Origin: Nymphaea colorata
Lineage: Eukaryota; Streptophyta; Magnoliopsida; Nymphaeales; Nymphaeaceae
NCBI RefSeq assembly: GCF_008831285.2
Contig: NC_045148.1
Location: 22,563,002-22,627,001, forward strand
Direction of reading: 5' to 3'
DNA length: 64,000 nt
Shown piece after piece: positions 11,100 to 22,062 of the stretch. Position numbers and translations under genes: made by a program. The notes beneath the pieces are model-generated. The model had not been told where the DNA came from. It worked only from the letters and a program-made list of their open reading frames with translations, and made no database searches. How positions within the stretch are numbered: position 1 is the stretch's first letter; every line of letters starts with the position of its first letter.

Positions 11100-11430
11100 T
11101 TAAGAAATTGCATCGGATTTGGGTTTAAGAAACGACATCTGACTGGATCCTGATTCATATTTGGATCTACATATATATCCAACTGGATTTGGATTCAGAT
11201 TCAGATATAGATTGGATTTAAGTTTAAATAAAAATCTTATATTAAAATGCTCTTGCATTTTAAAAACCAGCCAGAATTGATTCAAAATTCGAATTCAGAT
11301 TGTGATATTGGATTTTAGATCCATTGTTTGTATTCTAATCAGAATTTGAATATGGATATGTTAATATCTACAAAAACAGATATAGATCAAGATGTATCCT
11401 ATTTGAATCTGATACATTAACATCCCTGCT
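11100..11430. mobile_element. hAT-like MITE, GGATTCGGAT-rich family
   Basis: Dense in 'ggattcagattcaga' and 'gatccgaatc'-type words and ending in 'acattaacatccct', the inverted form of the TAGGGATGTCAA hAT terminus seen on the 20.48-kb element. The left end is ragged. Confidence 0.55.
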
Positions 11431-11585
11431 CCCAACTCCAATCCCAGGACTCCAGAAAGACAATAAATAACAAAAGATACAAACCCCTCAAATTATTCCC
11501 TACTGGCCTACAAGTGTCATATAATAGAGATAGCTAATAAGAAACTTTGGTAGATAATCATAATTTAAAACTCTGTCATATACGT

Positions 11586-11660
11586 GTATGTACGTGTGTG
11601 TGTGTGTGTGTGTGTCCCTCTCTCTCTCTCTCTCTCTCTTTATATATATATATATATATC
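11586..11660. repeat. Compound GT/CT/TA microsatellite
   Basis: Consecutive (GT)n, (CT)n and (TA)n runs. It directly abuts the left end of the AT-rich MITE that follows. Confidence 0.95.
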
Positions 11661-12092
11661 ACAGTCACAGAAAACGTGTTTTTTTAAAAAAAACTCAAAA
11701 AAAATGCAATAAATTAAGTAGTCTTTTAAAACTTTAAAAAACAGCATTATTTGAAAAAAACGTTAAAAATGGAAAAATACGCTTTAACCTGTTTTTAACG
11801 TTTTTTTTACTTTTTCACTTTCTTCATTTTTTTCAATTTTTTTAATGCCAAACAGTTTTTTTTTCATTTTCTATTTTTTATTTGTTGCAAATATGTTTAT
11901 CTTTTCGTGTTTGCGTTATTCGTTTCTAACTTATTTTATTTTTTTCTCATTTTTAGTTTTTAGAATTTTTTAAAAATTTACCATATTTTTCTCATTTTTT
12001 AATTTTTTTCAAGCTCGTCGTATTATACCCGAGAATAACCTTGCCGTTTAAAACTCCGTGATGTTATTTGTAACTGTGATATATATATATAT
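11655..12092. mobile_element. AT-rich MITE with ATATATCACAGT(C/T)ACA ends
   Basis: The left end ATATATCACAGTCACAGAAA and the right end, reverse-complemented, ATATATCACAGTTACAAATA form inverted repeats inside TA-rich flanks. Related stretches are at 9180-9480, 42640-42745, 46140-46240 and 50150-50270. There is no ORF. A TA-type target duplication (Stowaway-like) is possible but cannot be told from the surrounding microsatellite. Confidence 0.5.
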
Positions 12093-12139
12093 AAAGGGTG
12101 ATTTTGTATTTAAAAAATAGCAAATTATAAATTTATAAA

Positions 12140-14340
12140 TCCTATTTCACATCTTATTTGGCTTAGCAATCAAGTGATCAACGTTGGTCAAATCATGTAA
12201 ATTCAAACAGTCGAATAAAGGAACGAAAATTTGACAAAAGTCAATAAGAATGTGAAATTCATTCATGACATCTCTTATTGTTAGACGTCATGCAAAGTCT
12301 GGATGATGCCAAATGTACATGACCTAGAAATTTGACGATTTAAATCTCCAATCTGATCACATTTTATTTCACTAAAAAAAAAGACTTCACTGCTGCAAAT
12401 AATATAGGGACTTTCCAAAGTGATAAGAAGAGGTAAGACACTAAATCTAAAACTCTGAATTGATAGGCCACCAAAAGTTTCAAGGAATCCAATCAATTTG
12501 GAAATTCAGTCATAGTTAGGACAGATAAATATAATTTTATTTAAGCTTTTTACTTACTAAACTTTTAAAAAACCAAAAATTTTAACAACTGCTACTATTG
12601 TGACATTTGGAAAACTTGAGCATATAGAAAAAGATCAAAATTTCGACTTTTCCATGCATTTGCAGAACTTTCCAGAATTTCATTGTTTCTTTTTTTTTTT
12701 GCAAAATATTGTCACAACCAATTTATTGACCAAAGTTTTCAAATCAATGACTAATTGAAATGTTCCAATGCAAAAGTTCTTAACTTTTGTCTCCTATATA
12801 TGGGCCCAGTTGTTTCCTAGTATGAGACGATAAGGGCAATGAGCAAGAACACAAGTTCATCGGAGGATAAAAACAATAATCCAAACAAATTGTGTAAGAG
12901 AGACCCCCAAAACACAGGAAGCCCTGGTACAGGTTGTCTTTCAATTTCGACGATGGAAACAATAGGCATGATGTGGGAAGAAGCCACCCAAGAATGAGGA
13001 ATGAAATCATAATCCAAGCCAACAGGGGATTGATCGCATTCCCAGTCAGCCTTAAAGGGAATTGATTGCAAGTTAGCAGTCCATATCAGAGTGGAGTCAG
13101 AAATTTTTGTCTTTAAACTTCAACCTTTAAAGAATACTCTAAGTTTAAATTTCAATCTTTAAGGGGCACTTATATGCAAATAAAGTAAATTTGATGGGCC
13201 GGTGTGCCGACAACATTACTCCGACAACATGCACCTTTGAGACACCTTTGTCCAGCATATGAGGGCGTAAGAAGACGCCAAAATGAATGTCTGTGACACT
13301 CAACCTCTCTTATTTTGTTTCCGTTTTATTCAATTTTTGACATACCAATATGGATCAGACCAAAGTTCTTATGCACGCTAATACCTTGTCCTAGATAGGG
13401 CGTTATAGATCCCCAATCCGACCCAAACAAATAATCGATGGAATGGACGAAGTTCAGAAATTACAATTACATCTCCTCAAACAAGCACGCAACCAAGTCT
13501 AAATTTTGTTTTTAGAACATCTGGTGTAAACAAACAATCCAAGAACATTTCTCTATAATGTTTTTATAAATGTTTAGAGAAGCCAAATTGATTTTTTTTT
13601 CCTAAAATGCCAATGATTAAGTTTACATTTCTCTATACAGAAGTGTATCATTAACACTAGCTCATGCCGTGAGAACTTTCACTATACAGGCACCTCACAC
13701 CACTTCTGCACACACTTGATACACTGGTTGGGTTATATGAGCCGAGTAAAAAATGAGCTTGTTCAGCTTGGCTTGAGCTCGAGTTTTGCTATATAAACTT
13801 AGCTTTAACTCGATTCGGTAGACCAAGCCACAGCTCGAGCTCGACTCATTTAAGCTTGTTTACCAACTCATTATTTGACTTGATTTCTTTCTTTTGTTTT
13901 AAGTTTGAAATTACAAAACAAAACCTAGATAGGTTCACTCTAGTTTAATAAAATCAAGTTTATGTAACTTGAACTCGATGTATTTATAATCACGAGTTTT
14001 GAGTTAAGCTCGAGCTTAACAGAGCAAAGTCGAGTCGAGCTTGAGTTGGCTTGACTCGTTTTACAACTCTATCCACTTGACACACACAAATGGACTCGTC
14101 CCATATTTATAATGGTGAACATGTCAGCTGGGGTGGGGAAGCATTGACCTAAGGATGTCAATATGCCTGATTTGTAATGGATATCCAAGCAAACTGCTCC
14201 AAAAAATTTGGATGAAGAAAAGAAATTAACTAATAAATTAAAAAAAATCAGATAGGATTAGAAATTAAGAAATGACATCCAATTAGATTCAGATTCAAAT
14301 ATGCATAAATATAACTAAGCAAATGCATGCACACTCTACC
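12140..14340. repeat. Large direct duplication, copy 1 (partner about 17310-19390)
   Basis: About 2.2 kb is repeated in the same order and orientation 5 kb downstream: the 'cttatttggcttag' block, a 'gtctggatgatg' block, a 'ggggcacttatatgcaaat' block, the 'ctcacaccacttc.gcacac' block, a hAT MITE and the 'caaatggactcgtccc' block. The first part also occurs inverted at 28045-29217, 32796-32920 and 42845-43400. Minus-strand ORFs at 12780-13071 are not kept in the copies, so this is not read as a gene. Confidence 0.75.
13725..14080. mobile_element. hAT-like MITE, GAGCTCGA-rich family
   Basis: It shares the 'gagctcgttcagcttggct' block and a 'gctctatcca' end with 18809-19145 and has the same position within the large direct duplication. 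The left terminus is decayed ('ggttgggttatatgagccga'). Confidence 0.55.
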
Positions 14341-14762
14341 AGCCTCCTATGGAAGAAGAGTTAAAACATGGAAACAAAAAAAACTGAAGCATGTACCTGG
14401 TTTTGGTTGGGCATCTTGATGCCTACATCCACGGGAAAGGGAGCTTTCTCTTTATTCATTCTCTGATGTTCTTGAGAGAAGATGGACCCTCATTATATAG
14501 AGAACAGGGCAGACCATTTTAGGTAAGATAATCACGTAACTCCTGGGTGATAAACAAAGTGTCAAGAAAAAAGGGATCAGATCTCTTGTCAAAATCTGTT
14601 ATTGTTATGCAGACTAAATTTTTTTTGAGAACCCAAAAGAAAATGAACGTTTATCTATTTCAGCATAAACAGAATTTTAGACCAATTAAAATCAACGAGA
14701 CATTCAACATATAACAGCAAGAGGAAGAAAGTCGTGTGGCACTGACAACTTAAAGAAACAAG
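14341..14762. other. Spacer without recognised features
   Basis: Mixed-composition sequence with no long ORF, no copy elsewhere in the window and no element end that I can see. Confidence 0.4.
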
Positions 14763-14989
14763 TTGAAATATTCATTGTGCCTTTATTTAATTTCTTCCAA
14801 ATTGTAATTGGGAAGCAGCATTTAGCTTTTTTAGAGATAGAAATTGTGTATTATCATGATCATGTATACCAAAAATCTTGTAAACCATAACCTTTTTTTT
14901 TACTATATATGTTGGTCAAAGGAATCAATAAAAACAAGTTCTCTCCAGCTTTATCTTTCACACTTTCTCTGTTTTCTTCTCTTTTCTCA
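14763..14989 (+). mobile_element. Probable Ty1-copia LTR (3' end firm, 5' end uncertain)
   Basis: The stretch ends in ...TTTTCTCA immediately before a tRNA-Met primer-binding site, as copia LTRs do. It holds a TATA-like CTATATATG near 14901, followed by a CT-rich leader. The proposed left end at a TTGAAATATTC motif is a guess; the expected TG dinucleotide is not intact there. No second LTR is found in the window. Confidence 0.5.
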
Positions 14990-15001
14990 TGGTATCAGAG
15001 C
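14990..15001 (+). other. Ty1-copia primer-binding site
   Basis: TGGTATCAGAGC, complementary to the 3' end of plant initiator tRNA-Met, directly abuts the LTR end. This is the standard plant copia arrangement and fixes the LTR boundary and the element's orientation. Confidence 0.85.
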
Positions 15002-15755
15002 AAAATGAGAGAGGAAATCCACTGCTCCCTTCCGTTGACTCCAAGAAATCCAATCTTTTGTAGAGAGGTTCTTCAGACACCTGGAATTGGAATAATCTTC
15101 AGACAACAAATCAGTGCCGGCCTTCCTCTCTGCAGCATGATACACCTTCGTCTCCCGCAAATTTCTCAGGGTCGACTGAATTTCTCTGCTGTGGATGTCA
15201 GTGACGAGCCCAATGCAGATCCTCACGAATCATATCCAGAAATCTCCTCTCGGCAGCTCCAGTTCTCAGCCTACAGGTTCAGCTGGACAGCAGGTTCTCT
15301 CAACCCTTCACTGAGTCACAAACTCAGACAGTCATATTTGCTTCTGTTCAAAGGCTTTGGCTTCTTCTCTGATTTAAGACGGCAAAACAGCGTGTCCAGC
15401 AGAGGAAAGAGGGAGGAAACAGAATTAGGGGCTGTCGGACTGTAATGAGGTGGTTTTTTTTTTTTTGGGCACACTTTGAGCTATTTCTCTCTTTTATCTG
15501 AGGAGAGCTTGACGGTAATATTCTTATTATCAAAGCAGAAATTCGTGAAGGCTGCTCCGTTCACGTCGTACGAACACCACCGAGTCGAGATTCATTGAAG
15601 ATCTTAAGGGCATCTTTTCCTCTTTCAAACTTGGGTAATTTGGCTGTGGGTAACTTGGGTATTCGATTTATTGGCGTAGCATGAGGAAGAACAATTTATG
15701 CAAGACAAGTTCCACAGGGACAAAGTGTCACCATTCTGAGGTCAGTTCTTCAACG
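15002..15755 (+). mobile_element. Ty1-copia leader/gag remnant
   Basis: Sequence downstream of the primer-binding site. An ORF at 15004-15445 (within a 14909-15445 frame) shows no recognisable gag motif, and no protease, integrase or reverse transcriptase follows. The element was truncated before the large duplicated modules resume at about 15760. Confidence 0.4.
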
Positions 15756-15759
15756 CATA

Positions 15760-16480
15760 GATAAATGGTTTACTCAAGTTCAATCAAATCAATTTTATGA
15801 AACCCAAATTTGACTTGTTCATAATCGTGAGTTTTGAGTTAAGCTTGAGCTTAACAGAGCAAATTTGAGTCGAGCTTGAGTTAGCTCAACTCGTTTTACA
15901 GCTCTATCCACTTAACACACACAAATGGACTCGTCCCCTGTTTATAATGGTGAAACATGTCAGTTGGAGTGGGGAAGCATCAACCTAAGTCGACATGTCT
16001 GATTTGAATTGACTGTCCAAGCTAACTGCTCCAAAAACATTTGCATGAAGAAAGGAAATTTACTAATCAACTAAAAAATCAGATAGGATTTGAAATTAAG
16101 AAATGACATCCGATTAGATTTAGATTCAAATATGCATAAATATCTGACCGGATTCGGATTTAGGTATAGAAAAATATCCACTCGAATTCAGATTCACATT
16201 CCAATACATGAAAGTATCCGATCAGAACCATACGGGACTTAATTTAAATAAAAATTCTATATTCAATGCTCCTAACAGTTTGTAAATCAGCCAGATTCTT
16301 CAAAATATGGATTCAGATTCAAATTCATATATGAATATAAAAACAGGATTTGGGTTAGATTCTTATTGTGACATCTGATTTCATATTTAGATTATGATGA
16401 AGAAAATGGATTTAGATCAGATTCAAATTATGAAATCTGAGTTTGGTCAGTTTTGGATGAGGAAAAAAATCAGATTCATA
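15760..16480. repeat. Partial third copy of the 13.8-14.3 kb block plus GGAT-rich MITE
   Basis: 15760-16180 repeats the MITE end, the 'caaatggactcgtcccctg' block and the 'aaatgacatcc.attagatt' block found at 13950-14300 and 19000-19390. 16180-16480 continues as GGATTC-rich hAT MITE sequence shared with 19390-19700. There is no gene. Confidence 0.6.
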
Positions 16481-16711
16481 AGAACTTAGTACCCAAGATT
16501 ATAATTGTTAACTTCATAAGGACTTATTATGCAAGATAATTGGGTAATGCATCTTCCCATTTTCACAAAATAAATTACATAATTTATACCTATATTAATG
16601 TTAGCTTTGCAATATTTTCCAATAGTCCTGCTGTCAATAATTGGTATATGTCTGTTTATATGTGTATTTATAATCGTCGCCAGCACGAGGTGCGATTTGT
16701 GTGGAGTATAA

Positions 16712-17045
16712 ATGAGTTGTGTTCCTGAAACTCAAATTCGATTCGCACTGGTACTCTATAATATTTGCAAAACCGGTTCACTGAATCACTGGTTTTAACT
16801 TTGAGGGCAAAAGCAAATTTTCATAGCTTATATGAGTTAATGCTTACACGATTTAAATGAGTTAACGCTTACATGAGTTAAACGAGTTAATGCTTCCTCG
16901 AGTTAACACCTAAATGAGTTAAATGGGTTAAACGAGTCAGGCTCGATCATGTTATAAGGAGCTTGACTCATGTTTGAGCCGAGCTAAAGCTGAAGTTTTT
17001 TGAGTTGAATCAAGCTTGAGCTGGCTAATCTCAGGTTCTACTTGT
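16712..17045. mobile_element. hAT-like MITE, GAGCTCGA-rich family
   Basis: It contains the 'ccggttcactgaatcactgg' and 'gagttaa.cgcttacatgag' blocks in the same order as 33540-33720. Termini are not clear. It is followed at 17050-17300 by a receptor-kinase-type upstream block. Confidence 0.5.
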
Positions 17046-17049
17046 GAAG

Positions 17050-17300
17050 AAAAAGTCCTACAAATATGAATATGTTGGAAACTGACAAGGAAATATGTTT
17101 TTAAGGGATGTGAAGAAAAATTCATGTTGATGTAATCTTGGGTGCCAACTAAGTTGCTGGATGTGGAAATAAGAAGTCCTGCAAATTAGAAAAAGTCTCA
17201 TTGATGTGATCTGTGGCCGTAGGCACCGAGTGTGGAAAACAACAAGCGATATCACTTGCTTTTAATGAGCACCAGACTCTTTTCTTTTTTAAAGCTAACA
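17050..17300 (+). repeat. Receptor-kinase upstream-type module
   Basis: 'aaatatg.ttttaaggg.tgtgaagaaaaa', 'aaaaagtctcattgatgtgatc' and 'gagtgtggaaaacaacaagc' match 33980-34170 and, inverted, 2360-2570. No receptor-kinase gene follows it here. Confidence 0.6.
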
Positions 17301-17309
17301 GCAGAAATG

Positions 17310-19390
17310 CTAGCTCTTTTTGATAAATCCTGTTTCACTTCTTATTTGGCTTAGTAATCAACTGATCAATTGGTCAAAGCAGGCAATTTTAAACAGTCGA
17401 AGAAAGGAACGAAATTTTGACAGAAGTCATTAAGAATGTCTTCAAGCTATGCAGAATTTGCCAGGTCAATTTTTAAGATATGCAGTTCATTAACTGATTT
17501 ATTCATGCCATCTCTTATTGTTAGATGTCATATGCAAAGTCTGGATGATGTGAAATGTACATGACCTTGGAATTTGACGATTGAAAGCTTCAATCTGATC
17601 ACCTTTTATTTCACTACAGAAATGACGTTTGGAAAACTTAAGAATGTAGGAAAACAATCAAAATTTCAAATCTCAAAGACTGATTGAAATGTTCCCATGC
17701 AAAGGTTCTTAATTTTTGTCTCCTATATATGGCCTAGTTGTTTTCCAAGTATCAGACAATAAGGGCAACGATCAAGAACACAAATTCATCAGCGGAGAAA
17801 AAGAACAATCGAAATGTATTCTGTAAAAGAGGAAGCCCTGGTACAGGTTGAGTCTTTCGATTTCAACGATGGAAACAATAGGTATGGTGTAGGAAGAAGC
17901 AGAAGAGACTTTACAAAAGAATAAGGAATGAAATCATAATCCAAGCGGACCTTGAAACAGAGCCTCGGGGGATTGATTGCATTTCCAGTCAGCCTTAAAG
18001 GGAATTGATTACAAGTTAGCACTCCATATGAGAGTGGAGTCAGAAATTTTATTTAAACTTCAACCTTTAAAGAACACTCTAAGTTTAAATTTCAATCTTT
18101 AAGGGGCACTTATATGCAAATCAAGTAAATTTGATGGGCCAGTGTGCCTACGACATTACTCCGCAACTGCATTAATCCAAATGGAAGTCTTCTCATTAAT
18201 TTGGTAGTCTACTATAGCTTTCATGGTTGAATGGTCCCAAAATGCACCTTTGAGACACTTTTATCCAGCATATGAGGGTGTATCTGTGACACTCAACTCT
18301 TTTATCTTTTTGCATTTTATTAAATTGTTAAATACCAATACAGATCGGACCAAAGTTCTTGCGTACGTTAATCCCTTGTCCTAGATGGAGCGTTACAGAC
18401 ACCCAATCCAACCCAAACTGATGGATGGGATGGATGGAATTCCAAGAATATAATATGTTGTCACAAAAGTACATCTCATCAAACAAACAGGCGACTAAGT
18501 TTGCATTTTGTTTTCAGGTCAGTTGGATGAAGGGAACTACACCACAGGGATAATTTATCAGAACTTTGAGCTCAGTTGGATGAAGGGAACATCTTATAGG
18601 AGAATGATCTCATTATATCCTTTTGAGGGAAGAAGCCACCCAAGAGTTTAAACATTCAGCACGAAAAGGCTCGTATACAGTGATGGGGCAAACCATTCAA
18701 CATGAGTGAGTGCTGTCAAAATTAAAACTAAGAAGTGAATCAGTAACACTTGCTCATGCTGTGAGCTCACTACACAGGGACCTCACACCACTTCAGCACA
18801 CACCTGTAGGGCTGTACACGGGCCGAGTCAAAATCGAGCTCGTTCAGCTTGGCTCAAGTTTGTTCAGCTTTGACTCCATGCGATAGACCTAGCCACACCT
18901 CGAGCATGACTCTTTTAAGCTCGTTCACTGACTCCCCATTTGACCCGATTTCTTTTTTTGGTTTTAAGTTTGAACATTTTCAAAAGAATTCCTGGAATAA
19001 TAGTTTACTCAAGTTCAATCAAGTCAATTTTATGAAACTCGAACTTGACTTGTTTATAATCATGACTTTTGAGTTAAGCTTGAGCTTAACAGAGCAAATT
19101 CGAGTCGAGCTTGAGTTGGCTCGACTTATTTTACAGCTCTATCCACATGACACACACAAATGGACTCGTCCCTTATTTATAATGGTGAAACATGTCAGTT
19201 GGAGTGGGGAAGCTTCAACCTAAGGATGTCAATATGTGTGATTTGAAGTGAATGTAAAAGCCAACTGCTCCAAAAACATTTGGATGGAAAAAAGAAATTT
19301 ACTAATCAACTAAAAAATCAGATAGGATTTTAAATTAAGAACTGACATCCGGTTAGATTTAGATTCATATATGCATAAACATCCGAACAG
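17310..19390. repeat. Large direct duplication, copy 2 (partner 12140-14340)
   Basis: Same block order as copy 1, with an extra segment at about 18150-18250 and 18500-18710 relative to copy 1. It ends in GGAT-rich MITE sequence. Minus-strand ORF 17789-18022 has no counterpart protein in copy 1 and is rejected as a gene. Confidence 0.75.
18809..19145. mobile_element. hAT-like MITE with TAGGGCTGTACACGGGCCGAG end
   Basis: This is the best preserved left terminus of the GAGCTCGA-rich family in the window, with the right end ...TTTTACAGCTCTA. The flanking octamers 'cacacctg' and 'tccacatg' match only partly, so the target duplication is decayed or the boundary is off by a few bases. Confidence 0.65.
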
Positions 19391-19770
19391 CTTGAGATTT
19401 AGTTACGTAAAAATATTCAATCAAATTCAGATTCACATTCCAATATACAAAAGTATCCAATCAGAACCAGATGGGACTTAATTTAAATAAAAATTTTACA
19501 TTCAATGCTCTTAACAGTTTGTAAATCAGCCAGATTCAGTTCAAAATATGGATTCAGATTCAAATTCATATATGAATACAAAAGTAGGATTCAGGCTGGA
19601 TTCTGATTGTGACATCTGATTTCAGATTCAGATTAGGATGAAAAAAATGGATTTAGATCATATTCAAATTATGAAATCTGATTTCGGATGAGGAAACAAA
19701 TTAGATTCAGATGAGATTCAGATTGCAGAATCTGATTTCGGATTCAAATTTGGATATGACTTTTTATTCA
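19220..19770. mobile_element. hAT-like MITE, GGATTCGGAT-rich family
   Basis: It begins 'aaggatgtcaatatgtgtga' and holds dense 'gattcagattcaaattc' words shared with 15990-16480. Ends are eroded; no ORF. Confidence 0.5.
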
Positions 19771-19939
19771 TTTGTTTGGGAGCTCAACATCATCGGACGG
19801 TTAATAATATATTTTATTTGAATCCGATTCATTGGGTATCCCATCCATCCTTGCAGATTTTCCCACTTTTCAAATATTTTTCATTTTTATTTTTTGTATT
19901 TAGGTCCATCGATTTTCAAGAAAAACAAGGTCAGTCATT

Positions 19940-20057
19940 CTCTCGAGTCCTCCCAACTCCTCCAAGAGTATCGGTGACGACTGTTCATGTTGTCCTTAAT
20001 GAGAAGGTTGCGGAATATTACTTCAGCTTCTCCATGGGTACACCCAAAATTGCGTAA
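19940..20057 (+). pseudogene. Possible aspartic protease (pepsin family A1) fragment
   Basis: A short open frame ends in EYYFSFSMGTPKIA just before a TAA. Plant nepenthesin-type proteases have a conserved EYxxxxxxGTP block at the start of the mature enzyme, and this resembles it. The catalytic DTG/DSG that should follow about 20-25 residues later is missing because the frame stops. It is a fragment at best, possibly a captured exon piece, and could be chance. Confidence 0.25.
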
Positions 20058-20281
20058 CGTACCAGCATGCTGGAGCTTGTGGACATTCAGAAATGGTTCA
20101 ATATTTGGGTGGCGGCCTTTTCGATATGAGTAATTACTGGAAACTAAATCTAAACTGAATCTGTATCCGATCCGATACTTATATATATCAAAATGGTTCA
20201 ACATATCCATTGACAGTGCTAACTCCATAAAGCCACGTGTTTTGACGGGGTCATAGTTATTCACGCTCTTGTCCCACTTGT

Positions 20282-20345
20282 GTATATATATATATATATA
20301 CATACATACATACATACATACATATCTATATATATATATATATAC

Positions 20346-20378
<33 letters not shown>
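20282..20378. repeat. Compound TA/TACA/GA microsatellite
   Basis: (TA)n, (CATA)n, (TA)n and (GA)n runs. The inverted module at about 49480-49510 has a shortened counterpart at the same place. Confidence 0.95.
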
Positions 20379-20379
<1 letters not shown>

Positions 20380-21001
20380 AAAACCTTTAAATGCAGAAGA
20401 AATTTATTTTGATTGGATTTGAATCATCAAAGGTAAAAAAGGGCAACACCATCGCCAATGTTCCCATAGCCAAGCCATTGATAGGGATGTCAACGGATCG
20501 GATTTGGATCAGATGTATCTTTTACCATATCCAATTTTTCGGATATTCATATATTCGGATTCGGATATGAATTCGGATTCAGATGAAAATAAGTTTATAT
20601 CATATCTGAATCCGATTTTAAAATCTATATCCGAATCTGATCCATATCCGATTTATAAGTTATTTTGAATCTGATTCGAATCCAAATTTTAAATTATATC
20701 TGAATCTGATCCGAATATAAATTTTAAAATATATCCGAATCCAACTTTTAAGTTATACCCGAATCCAACTTTTAAGTTACATCCGAATCCGACCCGAATC
20801 TGATTTATGACTTTTAAACCATATGTAAATCTGATCCAAATTTGATTTATGTGTCAAAAATATGTAGTAAACACCAAATGGACTACCAATATTAACATTG
20901 GTGATAATTGTCAAGCTTATTAAGGGAGAGAGAGAATATAACATATATATATATATATATAGCCAAGTTATCAAAAGCTGTCTTTGGGAGTTCTAGCCAA
21001 G

Positions 21002-21145
21002 TTATCAGCCGGCCAAGAGAACAAAAAGTACATAGCAAGAGCAGGTGCTGTCCCTCACGTTCTTGATTTATCAGCCTACATCTCTACCCTCATTAGGGAA
21101 AGCTGCGCCGTGATCCTTGAACGGCTTGTGGCAAACAGTTGAATT
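21002..21145 (+). pseudogene. Captured fragment, possibly an armadillo-repeat protein
   Basis: A frame open from an AG at 21010 (possible acceptor) to a TGA reads QENKKYIARAGAVPHVLDLS. Plant ARM-repeat proteins (for example U-box ARM ligases) have a helix-3 pattern of the type NKxxIxxAGAVPxLVxLL, which this fits. Only one repeat and a tail ending in RLVANS are present. It lies inside the hAT element and would be a transduplicated exon piece. The family call rests on one motif. Confidence 0.4.
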
Positions 21146-21959
21146 CAATTTCTTGTTTATGCATGTGCTGTTGCTTTAGGCCTGCACCCTATAGTCACCA
21201 ACTTGCTATGCTTTCTGCAAAATCCAATTTCAAACCATGTGCTTAGGAAGCTACCTTTTGGGGCATTAGTTGGTGTATGCCATAAAGGCAAGAGTCTGTA
21301 AACAAATATTTCTCCTATGCTAATGGCATTTCTATTATTCTGCCTCTCCTAAAAGACTCGAACTATGAAAGATTGAAATCCAAGAAATGGCCATTAACTT
21401 GGTGTTCTGCTTCTGTGCTCTGCAAATACTAAAATGAAAATCATAGGTTAAGAAAGGGAAAGGGGACAGCAAATTGGTAGCTTTGGAACTTCACATTTTT
21501 AAAGTGAAAACATACACCTTAGATTCTCACAGGTTTTCATAACTGTTTTCCCAAAAACACAGCTTGTTCGCACATTTCTAGGCTCATCTCTCTATTGATT
21601 CTTGCAGATTGATGTAAAATTAGCTCAGAGATAAGAAAATACCAGAAATTTCTATCAGCCAAACACTCTTTTGCGAATTTGTTAACCTTTCCGATTCAAC
21701 GCAAATAAATAATCGACAAAAAGTAGACCAGCGAGATTTTGTTTAGAAAATGGAAATAGATCACTGTTCCTTTAACTGTGAAAACAACTCATGCACGACA
21801 TGACACTCTAGTTTCTTGACCATCAAATTTGAGAAAAGAAAAACAACAAACAGAGATAGAAATAAGACCCATTTTGAAATAAAGAAAGGGGAAAGTTTGG
21901 GATCTCAACTTCAAGTCTGGATAATAAAATAAAGAAGAATCTGATGGAGAGAATCATAC

Positions 21960-22037
21960 CGTAGGAAAACGAGTGCCGAGTTTCTTCCTCATCTTGCCTC
22001 CTCCAATCCCTTCTTCCACTGCAGCGACTCGAGCCAT
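21960..22037 (-). pseudogene. Captured first exon of NC2-alpha/DRAP1-like corepressor
   Basis: On the minus strand ATG at 22037 opens a 26-codon exon ending KMRKKLGTRFPT, directly followed by GT (21959-21958), a good 5' splice site. Plant NC2-alpha (Dr1-associated protein 1, a histone-fold partner of Dr1 that represses TBP) begins its histone fold with a near-identical MRKKL-TRFP block. The rest of the histone fold (ARIKKIM...) is not found within the element. This is an exon fragment with its splice site inside a transposon, not a functional gene. The match is from family knowledge, not a search. Confidence 0.6.
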
Positions 22038-22062
22038 GCCCACTTGACAACCCTACTGACAA

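Noticed and set aside
12780-13071. Minus-strand ORFs in the duplicated module (also 17789-18022)
   Set aside because: The duplicated copies do not keep a common frame, and no family is recognised.
14909-15445. 178-residue plus-strand ORF as a gene
   Set aside because: It spans a copia LTR end and primer-binding site, so it is retroelement leader; no known domain.
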